From Maricaulis sp. (GTDB lineage: Bacteria > Pseudomonadota > Alphaproteobacteria > Caulobacterales > Maricaulaceae): 64,000 bases of DNA. The translations under genes were made by a program, and so were the position numbers. Where the stretch lies: contig NZ_JAEPOL010000019.1 in assembly GCF_017642925.1 (NCBI RefSeq), forward strand, positions 1 to 64,000. Reading direction: 5' to 3'. Below are positions 18,663 through 26,509 of the stretch, piece by piece (within the stretch, counting starts at the first letter, position 1; every line of letters begins with the position of its first letter). The notes beneath the pieces were generated by a model that saw only the letters and a program-made list of their open reading frames with translations, was not told the DNA's origin and searched no databases.

Positions 18663-20945
18663 TTATTCCGCCGGTGTTGCCACCGGTGCGGGTTCCTCGC
18701 GCTGGCCGCGGAAGCCGGCCCAGACCAGGCGGGCCGCAAAGGCCGCCAGGACGAAGGCGCCGGCGCTGAAGACGATGTCTCCGGGCACCCGCATCCAGAC
18801 GAGGAAATGGATGATCTCCTGCTGCAGGAACTCGGCCGAGCGGGCGTACCAGAGCCCTTCGGTGATCGAGGCATAGGCCTGCAGCCCGCCGACCGGGAAG
18901 AGGCTCATGAAGACCATCATCGCCAGGCCCCCGTTGAGGAGCCAGAACGACCAGGCGAGCATCTTGTCCGACCAGGCCTGCTTCGCGAACAGTCCGCGGA
19001 AGCAGAACAGCATCAGGCCGATACCCAGGAGGCCGTAGACGCCGAACAGGGCGGCGTGGCCGTGCGTGGCGGTCAGGTTGAGACCCTGCACATAGTACAG
19101 CGAGATCGGCGGATTGATCAGGAAGCCCAGCAGGCCTGCGCCTACGAGGTTCCAGAAGCACACGCCGACGAAGAAGTAGAGGGGCCATTTATAGTTCTGG
19201 ACCCACTTGGCCGCCTTCGTCATGCGATAGTTCTCCAGCGCCTCGTGACCGATCAGGGCCAGCGGCACCACTTCCAGCGCCGAGAAGACGGCACCCACGG
19301 CGATGACCGAAGTGGTCGCACCGGTGAAGTAGAGGTGGTGGAGCGTGCCCAGCACGCCGCCGGTCAGGAAGATGATCGTTGCGAACAGCACGCCATGATT
19401 GGCGGTGCGGGCGCGCACGAGGCCCAGCTTGACCAGCAGGAGCGCGATCGCGGCCGTTGCGAAGACCTCGAAGAAGCCTTCCACCCACAGGTGGACAACC
19501 CACCAGCGCCAGTACTCGATCATCGACAGGTGGGTGTGCTTGCCCCAGGTCAGGCCGGCGCCATAGAACAGGCCGATGGCGATGGTCGACAGGAAGAGGA
19601 TCACCGTCAGCGGACGGCCCTCGCCCGGCTGTTTCAGGGCCGGCCAGAGGGCGCGGCCGACAAGCGACAGCCAGATCATGAGGCCCGCGAACAGCAGCAG
19701 CTGCCAGAAGCGGCCCAGATCGACATATTCCCAGCCCTGGTGTCCGAACCAGAAATTCATGTCCAGATCGAAGACCTGCTGCACGCCGAGCCATTCGCCG
19801 GCCATGGAGCCGACCACGACGATCAGCAGGGCGACGTAGAGCACGTTGACGCCCAGCGCCTGGAATTTCGGCTCCTTGCCGCCCAGAACGGGCGCCAGAT
19901 AGAGGCCGGTGGCGAGCCAGGCGGTCGCGATCCAGAAGATCGCCAGCTGGGTGTGCCAGGTGCGGGTGACGGCGTAGGGGATGATGTCGGAGATCGGGAT
20001 GCCGTAGAAGTCATGGCCTTCCACCGCATAGTGGGCGGTAACCGCACCGAGGAATATCTGCGCCAGGAAGAGGGCGATGACGGTCCAGAAATACTTCCGG
20101 GTCGCCTTCATCGAGGCTGTCGGCTTGAGACCCGTGAAGGGATCTTCCTTCGGCGGGACCGGTGCTTCTTCTTCCTTGCGGCCGGCATGCCACCAGACCA
20201 GCGCGGCGATGCCCGCGATCAGCAGGATCACCGACGCGATGGACCACATGATGTTCGGGCCGGACGGCGCATTGCCGACCAGCGGTTCGTGCGGCCAGTT
20301 ATTCGTGTAGGTGACCTCTTCGTCCGGACGCTGTGTCGTGGTCGCCCAGGCCGCCCAGAAGAAGAAGGCCGTCATGGCTTCCCGGCGCGCAGGATCCGGG
20401 ATCGCATTGTTCGCGATCGCATAGTCTTCACGCAGGCCTTCCAGGGCGTGCGCATCGCCGAACAGATCGACATAGTGACGCGACACCATGGCGATGGCCG
20501 CGGCGCGGTCGTCGCTGATCGTGATATGGCCGGTCGTGGGATCGTAGGTGTTCTCGCGCTGCGCGGCTTGCAGGCGCGTCTGCAGGCGTGCCTGGTCTTC
20601 TGCCGCCAGTGCGCCATAGGCCCGGCCGTACTCGGCCTCGGCCCAGCCATCCAGGATCACGAGGGATTCCCGGTGCAGCCAGTCGGCCGACCAGTCCGGT
20701 GCGAGATAACCGCCATGGCCCCAGATCGAGCCGACCTGCTGGCCGCCCATGGACTGGTAGACCTGACGGCCGGTCTGGATATCGTCGCGGGTAAATACGG
20801 TTTCACCCGACCGCGTAACAACGGCGGACGGGACGGGCGGGGCCTGGCGGTGGATCTCGTTGCCCAGCAGGCCAAGCCAGCTGAACGACACGATCAGTAT
20901 CAACGCCAGGATCGCCCACATCTTTCTCATGGAGCGCTCCTGCAT
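18663..20945 (-). CDS. norB: quinol-dependent nitric oxide reductase (qNOR, NorB/NorZ type)
   Basis: 760 residues from ATG 20945 (GGGAGA ribosome-binding site). The N-terminal extension (about 40-240) is the periplasmic cytochrome-c-like region of single-subunit qNOR, with no CXXCH. The heme-copper core has TWHTQLAIFWIATAWLATGLYL, VEGFFEVFATA, LHHLYFTG and LTATHGHAALFGVYG, carrying the expected heme and Fe-B histidines. It reduces NO to N2O with electrons from quinol, so no norC is needed. Its leader has a TTGCG-N4-CGCAA box. No partner norC/D/Q is nearby. Confidence 0.95.
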   Translation of the reverse strand: MQERSMRKMWAILALILIVSFSWLGLLGNEIHRQAPPVPSAVVTRSGETVFTRDDIQTGRQVYQSMGGQQVGSIWGHGGYLAPDWSADWLHRESLVILDGWAEAEYGRAYGALAAEDQARLQTRLQAAQRENTYDPTTGHITISDDRAAAIAMVSRHYVDLFGDAHALEGLREDYAIANNAIPDPARREAMTAFFFWAAWATTTQRPDEEVTYTNNWPHEPLVGNAPSGPNIMWSIASVILLIAGIAALVWWHAGRKEEEAPVPPKEDPFTGLKPTASMKATRKYFWTVIALFLAQIFLGAVTAHYAVEGHDFYGIPISDIIPYAVTRTWHTQLAIFWIATAWLATGLYLAPVLGGKEPKFQALGVNVLYVALLIVVVGSMAGEWLGVQQVFDLDMNFWFGHQGWEYVDLGRFWQLLLFAGLMIWLSLVGRALWPALKQPGEGRPLTVILFLSTIAIGLFYGAGLTWGKHTHLSMIEYWRWWVVHLWVEGFFEVFATAAIALLLVKLGLVRARTANHGVLFATIIFLTGGVLGTLHHLYFTGATTSVIAVGAVFSALEVVPLALIGHEALENYRMTKAAKWVQNYKWPLYFFVGVCFWNLVGAGLLGFLINPPISLYYVQGLNLTATHGHAALFGVYGLLGIGLMLFCFRGLFAKQAWSDKMLAWSFWLLNGGLAMMVFMSLFPVGGLQAYASITEGLWYARSAEFLQQEIIHFLVWMRVPGDIVFSAGAFVLAAFAARLVWAGFRGQREEPAPVATPAE

Positions 20946-20977
20946 GGTTTTCTCCCTCGGCTTGAGCGTAAGGCCGC

Positions 20978-20996
20978 GCTCCCGCCTTCCGGGAGC
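20978..20996 (-). repeat. leader hairpin before norB
   Basis: GCTCCCG (20978-20984) and CGGGAGC (20990-20996) form a perfect 7-bp stem with a five-base loop, 33 bases upstream of the norB ATG and downstream of the regulator box. It probably lies in the 5' untranslated region and may protect the mRNA or affect translation. Confidence 0.4.
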
Positions 20997-21036
20997 GATG
21001 ATGCGACCTCGATAGCCGAAAGGATCCGGGCGCGAT

Positions 21037-21050
21037 TTGCGCTCGCGCAA
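21037..21050 (-). promoter_or_regulatory. Crp/Fnr-family box upstream of norB
   Basis: TTGCGCTCGCGCAA is a perfect TTGCG-N4-CGCAA inverted repeat, 92 bases upstream of the norB ATG, just past the end of hemN. It matches the general TTG-N8-CAA pattern of the FNR/FixK/Dnr family. The same half-site occurs in several other promoters of this window. Confidence 0.75.
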
Positions 21051-21067
21051 TTTGCGGGAATCTCCCG

Positions 21068-22405
21068 TCAGACGGCGACGGCGTGGCGCGCGGTCGACGT
21101 CGGCAGATAGGCGTCGAACGCTGCTGCGACGCTGCGCACCAGCGGCCGGTAGTCGGGATTCATCGCCAGCCGGTTGCCCTGGCGCGAGAGGATGCCGGCG
21201 TGTTCGAACGCCGACAGGTCGGGCATGTCGAACGCGGTACCAGCTGCCGCCGCGATCGCATCGACATCCACATCGAGATGGCACATCAGGCGTTCGATGA
21301 TGGCCCGGCGCAGCCGGTCGTCCGCTGTCAGCGCGTAGCCGCGGGCGACAGGCAGATCGCCGGCCTCGACGCGTCTTTCCCACTCGTGATTGTTCGTTGT
21401 GTTCTGGGTATAGCCCTGCGGCATCCAGCTGATCGCCGAGGCGCCCATGCCGATGATCGCCGTGGCGGCATCAGTGGTGTAGCCCTGGAAATTGCGGTGC
21501 AGGTTTCCGGTCTCCAGCGCGATCGCCATCGGATCGGTGCGATAGGCGAAATGGTCCAGCCCGATCTGCACATGTCCGCCCCGCGTCAGGGTCTCGGCGA
21601 TGGCGTCGGCCTGGGCGAGACGCTCGGCCGCGCCCGGCAGCGCCTCGTCGCGGATCATCTTCTGGTGCGGTTTCATGTGCGGCACGTGCGCGTAACCGAA
21701 GACCGAGAATCGGTCCGGCGCAAACTCCAGCGCCGTTTCAGCGCTGGCCACACAGTTTTCGACCGTCTGAAACGGCAGGCCGTAGAGCAGGTCGAAATTG
21801 AGCCCCTCAACGCCGCCCGTCCGCAGCAGGTTCACACAGGCCTCGATGCAGTCCCGGTCCTGCACCCGGTTGACCGCCCGTTGCACCTCTTCGTCGAAGG
21901 TCTGCACACCGAGGCTGGCCCGGTTGACGCCGGTCTCGCCAAAGGCCGCGGCCATTTCCGGCGAGAAGATGCGGGGATCGACCTCGACCGCCACTTCCGC
22001 ATCGCCCAGCACATCGAAACGGTGACGCAGCCGGTCCATCAGCGCGGTAAAATACGGCGCGGGCAGGTAGGTCGGACTGCCCCCGCCCCAGTGGATATGG
22101 CTGACTTTCAGCCGCCCGGGGGTTCGGTTGGCGATCGTGTCGATCTCCTTGAGCAGAACCTCGGCATAGGCCTCGACCGGCGCCAGCCGCCGGGTCGCCT
22201 TGGTGTGACAACCGCAATACCAGCACATGGTCCGGCAGAAGGGGATGTGCAGGTAGAGCGAGACCGGCATGGCCGGGTCGAGCTCGCCCAGCCAGCGGGC
22301 AAAGCTGACGGCACCGATATCGGGCGTGAAGTGGGGCGCAGTCGGATAGCTGGTGTAGCGTGGTATCCGCTCGCCGGCGTATTTCAGGATCGTGTCGGTT
22401 CTCAT
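21068..22405 (-). CDS. hemN: oxygen-independent coproporphyrinogen III oxidase
   Basis: 445 residues from ATG 22405. The YTSYPTAPHF start, the radical SAM motif CRTMCWYCGC (CX3CX2C), HIHWGGGSPTYL and GLDHFA identify true HemN rather than HemW. It decarboxylates coproporphyrinogen III to protoporphyrinogen IX without oxygen, needed for heme under denitrifying conditions. It reads toward norB and is divergent from the Dnr/NnrR-like gene. A box at 22440 lies 35 bases upstream. Confidence 0.95.
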   Translation of the reverse strand: MRTDTILKYAGERIPRYTSYPTAPHFTPDIGAVSFARWLGELDPAMPVSLYLHIPFCRTMCWYCGCHTKATRRLAPVEAYAEVLLKEIDTIANRTPGRLKVSHIHWGGGSPTYLPAPYFTALMDRLRHRFDVLGDAEVAVEVDPRIFSPEMAAAFGETGVNRASLGVQTFDEEVQRAVNRVQDRDCIEACVNLLRTGGVEGLNFDLLYGLPFQTVENCVASAETALEFAPDRFSVFGYAHVPHMKPHQKMIRDEALPGAAERLAQADAIAETLTRGGHVQIGLDHFAYRTDPMAIALETGNLHRNFQGYTTDAATAIIGMGASAISWMPQGYTQNTTNNHEWERRVEAGDLPVARGYALTADDRLRRAIIERLMCHLDVDVDAIAAAAGTAFDMPDLSAFEHAGILSRQGNRLAMNPDYRPLVRSVAAAFDAYLPTSTARHAVAV

Positions 22406-22439
22406 GCGTGCTGGATAGCCGTTTGGCGCCGGGCGCGAT

Positions 22440-22453
22440 TTGAGGTAACGCAA
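22440..22453. promoter_or_regulatory. Crp/Fnr-family box between hemN and regulator gene
   Basis: TTGAGGTAACGCAA has a TTGAG left half and a CGCAA right half, the latter shared with the norB box. It is in the 72-base divergent region, 35 bases from hemN and 25 from the regulator ATG. It is placed to activate hemN and to block or autoregulate the regulator gene. Confidence 0.65.
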
Positions 22454-22477
22454 ACCGTCTGCACACGGGGCCGCATC

Positions 22478-23176
22478 ATGGACAAGACTGCCAGGATCGC
22501 CATTGTCGAACGCGCCAAACTGTTTGCCGGCCTGCCGCCGGAAACACTGTCGGAGGCGGCCGAGACCGCCCAGGTGCGTGTGGTCGACAAGGGCGATGTC
22601 GTCTTCCGGCAGGGGGACGAAGCCGGTCACCATTTCATTGTTGCCTGGGGGCGGTTGCGGCTGGATCAGACGACGCCCGACGGCAAGAATATCGTGCTGC
22701 GCTTCATGGGGCCGGGCGATCTCGTCGGCTCGGTCGCTGTTTGGCGCAAGGTGCCCTATCCGGCCACGCCGCTCGCGGTCGAGGAGACGCGGCTGCTGGT
22801 CTGGAGCGATGCGCGGATGATGGAGCTCATGCAGGCGCATCCGCCTCTCGCGATGAAGGCCATGAACATGATGGGCGGGCGGATCGAGGAATTGCAGGAA
22901 CGCCTGCAACAGGTCGCCACCCAGCAGGTCGAGCGGCGGATCGCGGCGACCATTCTCAAGATCGCCGGCCAGTCGGGCCGCAAGACCGAGGCCGGTGTGG
23001 AGATACCCTTCGCCCTGTCGCGCCAGGATCTCGCCGAGATGACGGGCACCACATTGCATACGGTCAGCCGGACCCTGTCCGGATGGATCGATGAAGGCAT
23101 TCTCGAAGGGCGCCGGTCCAGCCACTTGGTGATTTGCCGGCCGCACCGCCTGGTGGAGATTTCCGAGCAGGCCTGA
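22478..23176 (+). CDS. Crp/Fnr-family regulator, Dnr/NnrR-like
   Basis: 232 residues from ATG 22478. A cyclic-nucleotide-binding-like fold (about 12-125), a long dimer helix (125-155) and a winged HTH (about 175-225) are visible. There is no N-terminal Cys cluster, so it is not an iron-sulfur FNR. The recognition helix reads TTLHTVSRTLSGW: His194 occupies the place of the conserved Glu, with Ser197-Arg198 kept. That matches NnrR/Dnr-type NO-responsive regulators rather than FNR, and fits the TTGCG half-sites found here. Confidence 0.88.
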   Translation: MDKTARIAIVERAKLFAGLPPETLSEAAETAQVRVVDKGDVVFRQGDEAGHHFIVAWGRLRLDQTTPDGKNIVLRFMGPGDLVGSVAVWRKVPYPATPLAVEETRLLVWSDARMMELMQAHPPLAMKAMNMMGGRIEELQERLQQVATQQVERRIAATILKIAGQSGRKTEAGVEIPFALSRQDLAEMTGTTLHTVSRTLSGWIDEGILEGRRSSHLVICRPHRLVEISEQA

Positions 23177-23193
23177 GACAGATTTCCCGTGAT

Positions 23194-23207
23194 TTGCGGC
23201 GTGACAA
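23194..23207 (+). promoter_or_regulatory. Crp/Fnr-family box upstream of DUF1858 gene
   Basis: TTGCGGCGTGACAA has a perfect TTGCG left half and a weaker GACAA right half. It lies 54 bases upstream of the DUF1858 ATG, in an 84-base gap. Same TTG-N8-CAA spacing as the norB, nirK and hemN boxes. Confidence 0.6.
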
Positions 23208-23260
23208 ATCGCCTCCCGGCATGGCGGCCATACTGCGGCCGTGCCTGGAAGGAGATTGCC

Positions 23261-23485
23261 ATGACAGATCGGATCGAAACCATGGTCGTCGGCGAGCTGA
23301 TGACCCAGTGGCCGGACGCGGTTCCCGTCTTCATCCGTCACCGCATGGCCTGTCCGGGATGTGTCATGGCGCCCTTCATGACCGTCCGCGAGGCGGCCCA
23401 CGAATACGGACTCGATCCCGAGGCCCTTGCCGGAGAGCTGGCGCAGGCGATCGGCGCCGGTGAGAGGCCGCATGCTGCCAGCTAA
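23261..23485 (+). CDS. DUF1858 domain protein (putative redox disulfide protein)
   Basis: 74 residues from ATG 23261, preceded by AAGGAGATT. Nearly the whole protein is the DUF1858 domain: VGELMTQWPDAVPVFIRHRMACPGCVMAPFMTVREAAHEYGLD. The CPGC pair is the candidate redox or metal site. These small proteins are often found beside anaerobic or NO-detoxification genes and have been associated with hybrid-cluster-protein partners. It lies between the Dnr/NnrR-like regulator and fixL, with a matching box upstream. The exact role is unknown. Confidence 0.8.
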   Translation: MTDRIETMVVGELMTQWPDAVPVFIRHRMACPGCVMAPFMTVREAAHEYGLDPEALAGELAQAIGAGERPHAAS

Positions 23486-23607
23486 TATGGTATTATTTAC
23501 CTGAATTTACGAGAGAATATGGCCATTCTCGCGGCGATTGACTTGCAAGTGCGGACGCGTTGGCGCAGTCTGGCGTGCCGGACACGCTCGGCAGGATTTC
23601 TCGCGCC

Positions 23608-24714
23608 ATGGCAGAAAAGACCTTTGCGGAAGGCCAGCTTGAAGCGCTGATCCACACCGCGGTCGACGGGATTCTCTGTATCGACCGTGGGGGACATGTC
23701 AGCCTCTACAATCCTGCATGTGAGCGCATTTTCGGCTGGACGGCGGACGAGGTGCTTGGCCGGAATGTCTCGATGCTGATGCCACCGCGCTATGCCGAGC
23801 GGCATGACGGCTTCATCACCAATTATCTCACCACCGGAACGCCGCGAATTATCGGCATCGGCCGCGAGGTCGAAGGCTTGCGCAAGGATGGCAGCGAGTT
23901 CCCGATGGACCTCTCTGTCGGGGAGTTCGAGACCGGCGGGGAAAGCTGTTTTGTCGGCATTGTCCGTGATCTCTCCCAGCGTGTTGCAGCCGAACGGCGT
24001 CTGCGCGATCTGCAGGCCCAGCTGACGCATATGGGTCGGGTCGGAGCTGTGGCGGAGATGGGCTCGGCACTCGCGCATGAGCTCAACCAGCCATTGACGG
24101 CCATCTCGCTTTTCCTGACAGCATCGGAACGGTCGCTCGAGGCCGATCCCGCGAAGGCGCGGGAATTGTTCGCCCGGGCCCAGGACGAGGCCTTGCGCGC
24201 CGGCGAGATCGTGCGCCGCATCCGCCAGATGGTCGAACCCGGCGATGATGAACGCCGGGAGGTGCGGCTTGCCGAGATCGTCGTCGATGCCGCGGAACTG
24301 TGCAGTGTCGTTGATGATGGCGGCCGGGCGCGGGTCGATCTGTCCGGTGTTGACGAGACGCTGGAAGTTTTCGCCGATCCGACCCAGATCCGCCAGGTCC
24401 TGGTCAATCTGGTCAAGAATGCGATCGACGCGACGTACGGTCAGGATGCACCTCTCATCCGGGTCCGCGTGTCGACGGGTGATGACGGCATGGCCGCGAT
24501 CGAGGTCGAGGATAACGGGCCTGGCATCGCCCACGATCTCGCCCCCAACCTGTTTTCCCCCTTTGTGACAAGCAAGAAGGACGGGCTGGGGATCGGCCTG
24601 TCCATCTGCCGGACGATCGCTGAATCGCATGGCGGCAGCCTCGAACTCGTCGATCCGGCGCGCCAGGACCGTCTGTCCGGCGCCTGCTTCCGTCTCAACC
24701 TTCCCATGGAGTAG
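23608..24714 (+). CDS. fixL: oxygen-sensing PAS-heme histidine kinase FixL-like
   Basis: 368 residues from ATG 23608; a TTG at 23560 would add 16. There is no transmembrane segment. The heme-PAS domain (about 10-125) contains ERHDGFITNYLTTGTPRIIGIGR. In this, His66 and Arg86 keep the exact 20-residue spacing of the heme-ligand His and oxygen-contacting Arg of Bradyrhizobium FixL (H200, R220). The kinase core follows with ALAHELNQPL (phospho-His157), NLVKNAIDA, DNGPGI and GLGIGLSIC. It should autophosphorylate when oxygen leaves the heme and pass phosphate to FixJ, encoded 4 bases downstream. Confidence 0.9.
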   Translation: MAEKTFAEGQLEALIHTAVDGILCIDRGGHVSLYNPACERIFGWTADEVLGRNVSMLMPPRYAERHDGFITNYLTTGTPRIIGIGREVEGLRKDGSEFPMDLSVGEFETGGESCFVGIVRDLSQRVAAERRLRDLQAQLTHMGRVGAVAEMGSALAHELNQPLTAISLFLTASERSLEADPAKARELFARAQDEALRAGEIVRRIRQMVEPGDDERREVRLAEIVVDAAELCSVVDDGGRARVDLSGVDETLEVFADPTQIRQVLVNLVKNAIDATYGQDAPLIRVRVSTGDDGMAAIEVEDNGPGIAHDLAPNLFSPFVTSKKDGLGIGLSICRTIAESHGGSLELVDPARQDRLSGACFRLNLPME

Positions 24715-24718
24715 CCGT

Positions 24719-25297
24719 ATGCCCGCAGGCGAAATCTCGATCGCCATCACCGATGATGACGATGCCGTCCGCGAAGGACTGGCGGCGGTGCTCGATGGTC
24801 CCGGCCGCCGCCTGACGCTGCATGCGCACGGTCTGTCCTTTATCGAGCAGGTCGGCGATGCGCCGCCCGACATCGCTTTCCTCGATCTGAAAATGCCCCA
24901 GCTCTCCGGTCTCGACGTACTGCGCCGGCTGGCCCCGGTCTCCTTTCCGGTGATCATGATCAGCGCGCACGGCGATATCGCAACGGCGGTCGAGGCGATC
25001 CGGCTCGGAGCGCACGATTTTGTCGAGAAGCCCTTCAAGCCCGCTTCGATCGAGGCGGCGATGGCGCACGCGCTGGACGCCGGACGTCGGCCGTCCGGAG
25101 ATGCGGACGCTCTGATGTCGGCCCTGACGGATCGCGAGCGCGACATTGCAGATGCGCTCAATCGGGGGCTGACAAACAAGGAAGTCGCGCGCGAGCTGGA
25201 TATCAGTCCGCGCACGGTCGAGATCCATCGCGCACGTGTCTTCGCCAAGCTCAGTGTGCGCAATGTGGCCGAGCTCGTGCGTCTGATGTCGCGCTGA
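24719..25297 (+). CDS. fixJ: response regulator FixJ-like
   Basis: 192 residues from ATG 24719. The receiver domain (1-120) has the acidic pocket TDDDDAV, phospho-acceptor Asp56 (FLDLKMP), MISAHGD and EKPFKP. A LuxR/NarL-type HTH (about 130-190) carries LTDRERDIADALNRGLTNKEVARELDISPRTVEIHRARV. Partner of the adjacent FixL. Phospho-FixJ would activate fixK-like genes; the nearest is at 25826. Confidence 0.9.
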   Translation: MPAGEISIAITDDDDAVREGLAAVLDGPGRRLTLHAHGLSFIEQVGDAPPDIAFLDLKMPQLSGLDVLRRLAPVSFPVIMISAHGDIATAVEAIRLGAHDFVEKPFKPASIEAAMAHALDAGRRPSGDADALMSALTDRERDIADALNRGLTNKEVARELDISPRTVEIHRARVFAKLSVRNVAELVRLMSR

Positions 25298-25307
25298 CCG
25301 CGAGCGA

Positions 25308-25321
25308 TTGATTTCGCGCAA
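25308..25321 (+). promoter_or_regulatory. Crp/Fnr-family box upstream of receiver gene
   Basis: TTGATTTCGCGCAA combines the classic FNR left half TTGAT with the CGCAA right half. It lies 39 bases upstream of the receiver gene ATG, right after fixJ. It places that gene under FixK/Dnr-type control, the same logic as fixT in rhizobia and Caulobacter. Confidence 0.65.
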
Positions 25322-25359
25322 AGCACGCGAAGTGTCTTCGCGATAGAGCCTGTCGGGTC

Positions 25360-25734
25360 ATGACCCCGCTGGCCATCATACTTGTCGAAGCCGATCCGTC
25401 AGTGCGCGAGGCCTTTCAGGCATTCGCGCAGGCGCTGGGCTTTGTGCTCACGGTTTTCGAGACCGTTGACGCGGCCATTGCCGGCGCGAGACCGCTCGGA
25501 ACCGACATCCTTATTGCCGATCTTTCCGCCGATGCGGATATCCGCCGTCTGTTGGCCTGGTCGGGCGCGCTGGGCACCCGTCCGGCAACCATCCTTCTGA
25601 CACACCAATCCCCGGCAATGCTTGAGCGCCGGCTCGCTGAAGCGCGGGACATCAAGGTTCTGCGCAAGCCGGTCGCGGCGGCCGAAATCCTGGACGCCCT
25701 GAAGGCCGTCACGGACACTCGGGGCCGGGCATAG
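25360..25734 (+). CDS. single-domain response regulator (FixT-like candidate)
   Basis: 124 residues forming only a receiver domain. The acidic pocket (Glu10, Asp12), candidate phospho-acceptor Asp54 (IADLSAD), Thr81 and Lys103 (LRKPV) are all present, so it could be phosphorylated. There is no output domain. The gene lies between fixJ and a fixK-like gene behind an FNR/FixK-type box. That is the setting of FixT, a stand-alone receiver that inhibits FixL as negative feedback. It has no cysteine, unlike the cluster-bearing Caulobacter FixT as I recall it. Function is inferred from context. Confidence 0.75.
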   Translation: MTPLAIILVEADPSVREAFQAFAQALGFVLTVFETVDAAIAGARPLGTDILIADLSADADIRRLLAWSGALGTRPATILLTHQSPAMLERRLAEARDIKVLRKPVAAAEILDALKAVTDTRGRA

Positions 25735-25825
25735 GGAAAATCCCGTACGCGGTGATGCGAATTTTTTCGCGGCGGCCGGTCTGACAAACAAGGGCTCACG
25801 AACGCACCACGCCGGAGCCCGAACC

Positions 25826-26392
25826 ATGATCCAGGAAACCCGCCGCACACTGGCCAGCCACACGCCGGTCTATTTCGCCGGTGACCGCGCCACCGACCTT
25901 GTCCGGGTCGAGCGCGGTGTCGTGATGGTGTTCAACCTGTTCGAGGATGGCCGCCGCCAGATCGTCGACTTCGTCACGGCGGGCGAACTCCTCCATTTCC
26001 AGTTCGACGGTGAGCTCGATCACTATGCCGAGGCGATCACCGAGGTCGAACTGGTTTCGGCGCCGAGTGATGCCGCCCTGTCGGACCCGGCCTGGGCCGA
26101 ATACGTTTTCCAGCAGATGCGCGGACGGCTCGACCGCGATCGCCGTCATGTCACCCTGCTGGCCCAGAAGTCGGCAGCGGAACGCCTGGCGGAATTCCTG
26201 ATCATCGTGTCGGACCGGCTGTCCACCCCGATCGGCGATATCGAACTGCCGATGACCCGGCAGGAAATCGCCGACTATACCGGCCTGACCATCGAGACGG
26301 TTTCGCGCCTGTTTTCCCGCTGGATGCGCGAACGCCGCCTGGTTGTCACCGGCAAGCGAACCTACCGCATCGAAGGCGCTCTGGCCGCCTGA
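25826..26392 (+). CDS. FixK/FNR-like transcription regulator
   Basis: 188 residues, short for the family: the N-terminal sensor beta-roll is trimmed and has no cysteines. The HTH ELPMTRQEIADYTGLTIETVSRLFSRW has the canonical E-x-x-S-R recognition residues (Glu157, Ser160, Arg161), which read TTGAT/TTGAC half-sites. This and its place after fixL-fixJ argue for a FixK that needs no ligand. It is directly upstream of nirK. No clear TTG-N8-CAA box is seen in front, which agrees with control by FixJ rather than FixK. Confidence 0.85.
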   Translation: MIQETRRTLASHTPVYFAGDRATDLVRVERGVVMVFNLFEDGRRQIVDFVTAGELLHFQFDGELDHYAEAITEVELVSAPSDAALSDPAWAEYVFQQMRGRLDRDRRHVTLLAQKSAAERLAEFLIIVSDRLSTPIGDIELPMTRQEIADYTGLTIETVSRLFSRWMRERRLVVTGKRTYRIEGALAA

Positions 26393-26430
26393 CCTTTCTC
26401 CCCAGTCCGGGTGCGGAATTCCCGTTTCTT

Positions 26431-26444
26431 TTGTTCAAGCGCAA
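26431..26444 (+). promoter_or_regulatory. Crp/Fnr-family box upstream of nirK
   Basis: TTGTTCAAGCGCAA, with the CGCAA right half shared with the norB box, is 66 bases upstream of the nirK ATG. The position suits activation of the nirK-pseudoazurin-TonB operon. Confidence 0.65.
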
Positions 26445-26509
26445 GTCGCGAACCGCCCGGACCTTCTAAACCCCGATCATCACAACGCTGCTCAAACGGA
26501 GTGCAAGAC

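Noticed and set aside
18615-21110. Over 800-codon plus-strand frame antisense to norB
   Set aside because: norB has the catalytic histidines and correct length; the opposing frame is composition-driven.
22478-23176. Iron-sulfur FNR as identity of the regulator
   Set aside because: No N-terminal Cys cluster, and the recognition helix has His in place of Glu; Dnr/NnrR-like fits better.
21068-23473. Extended minus-strand version of hemN of about 800 codons
   Set aside because: The extra N-terminal part overlaps the Crp/Fnr regulator on the other strand and has no HemN homology. ATG 22405 gives the normal length.
25735-25825. FixJ binding site before the FixK-like gene
   Set aside because: A GGGAAAATCCCGTAC stretch (25734 onwards) is only loosely like known FixJ boxes and in doubtful orientation; not enough to call.
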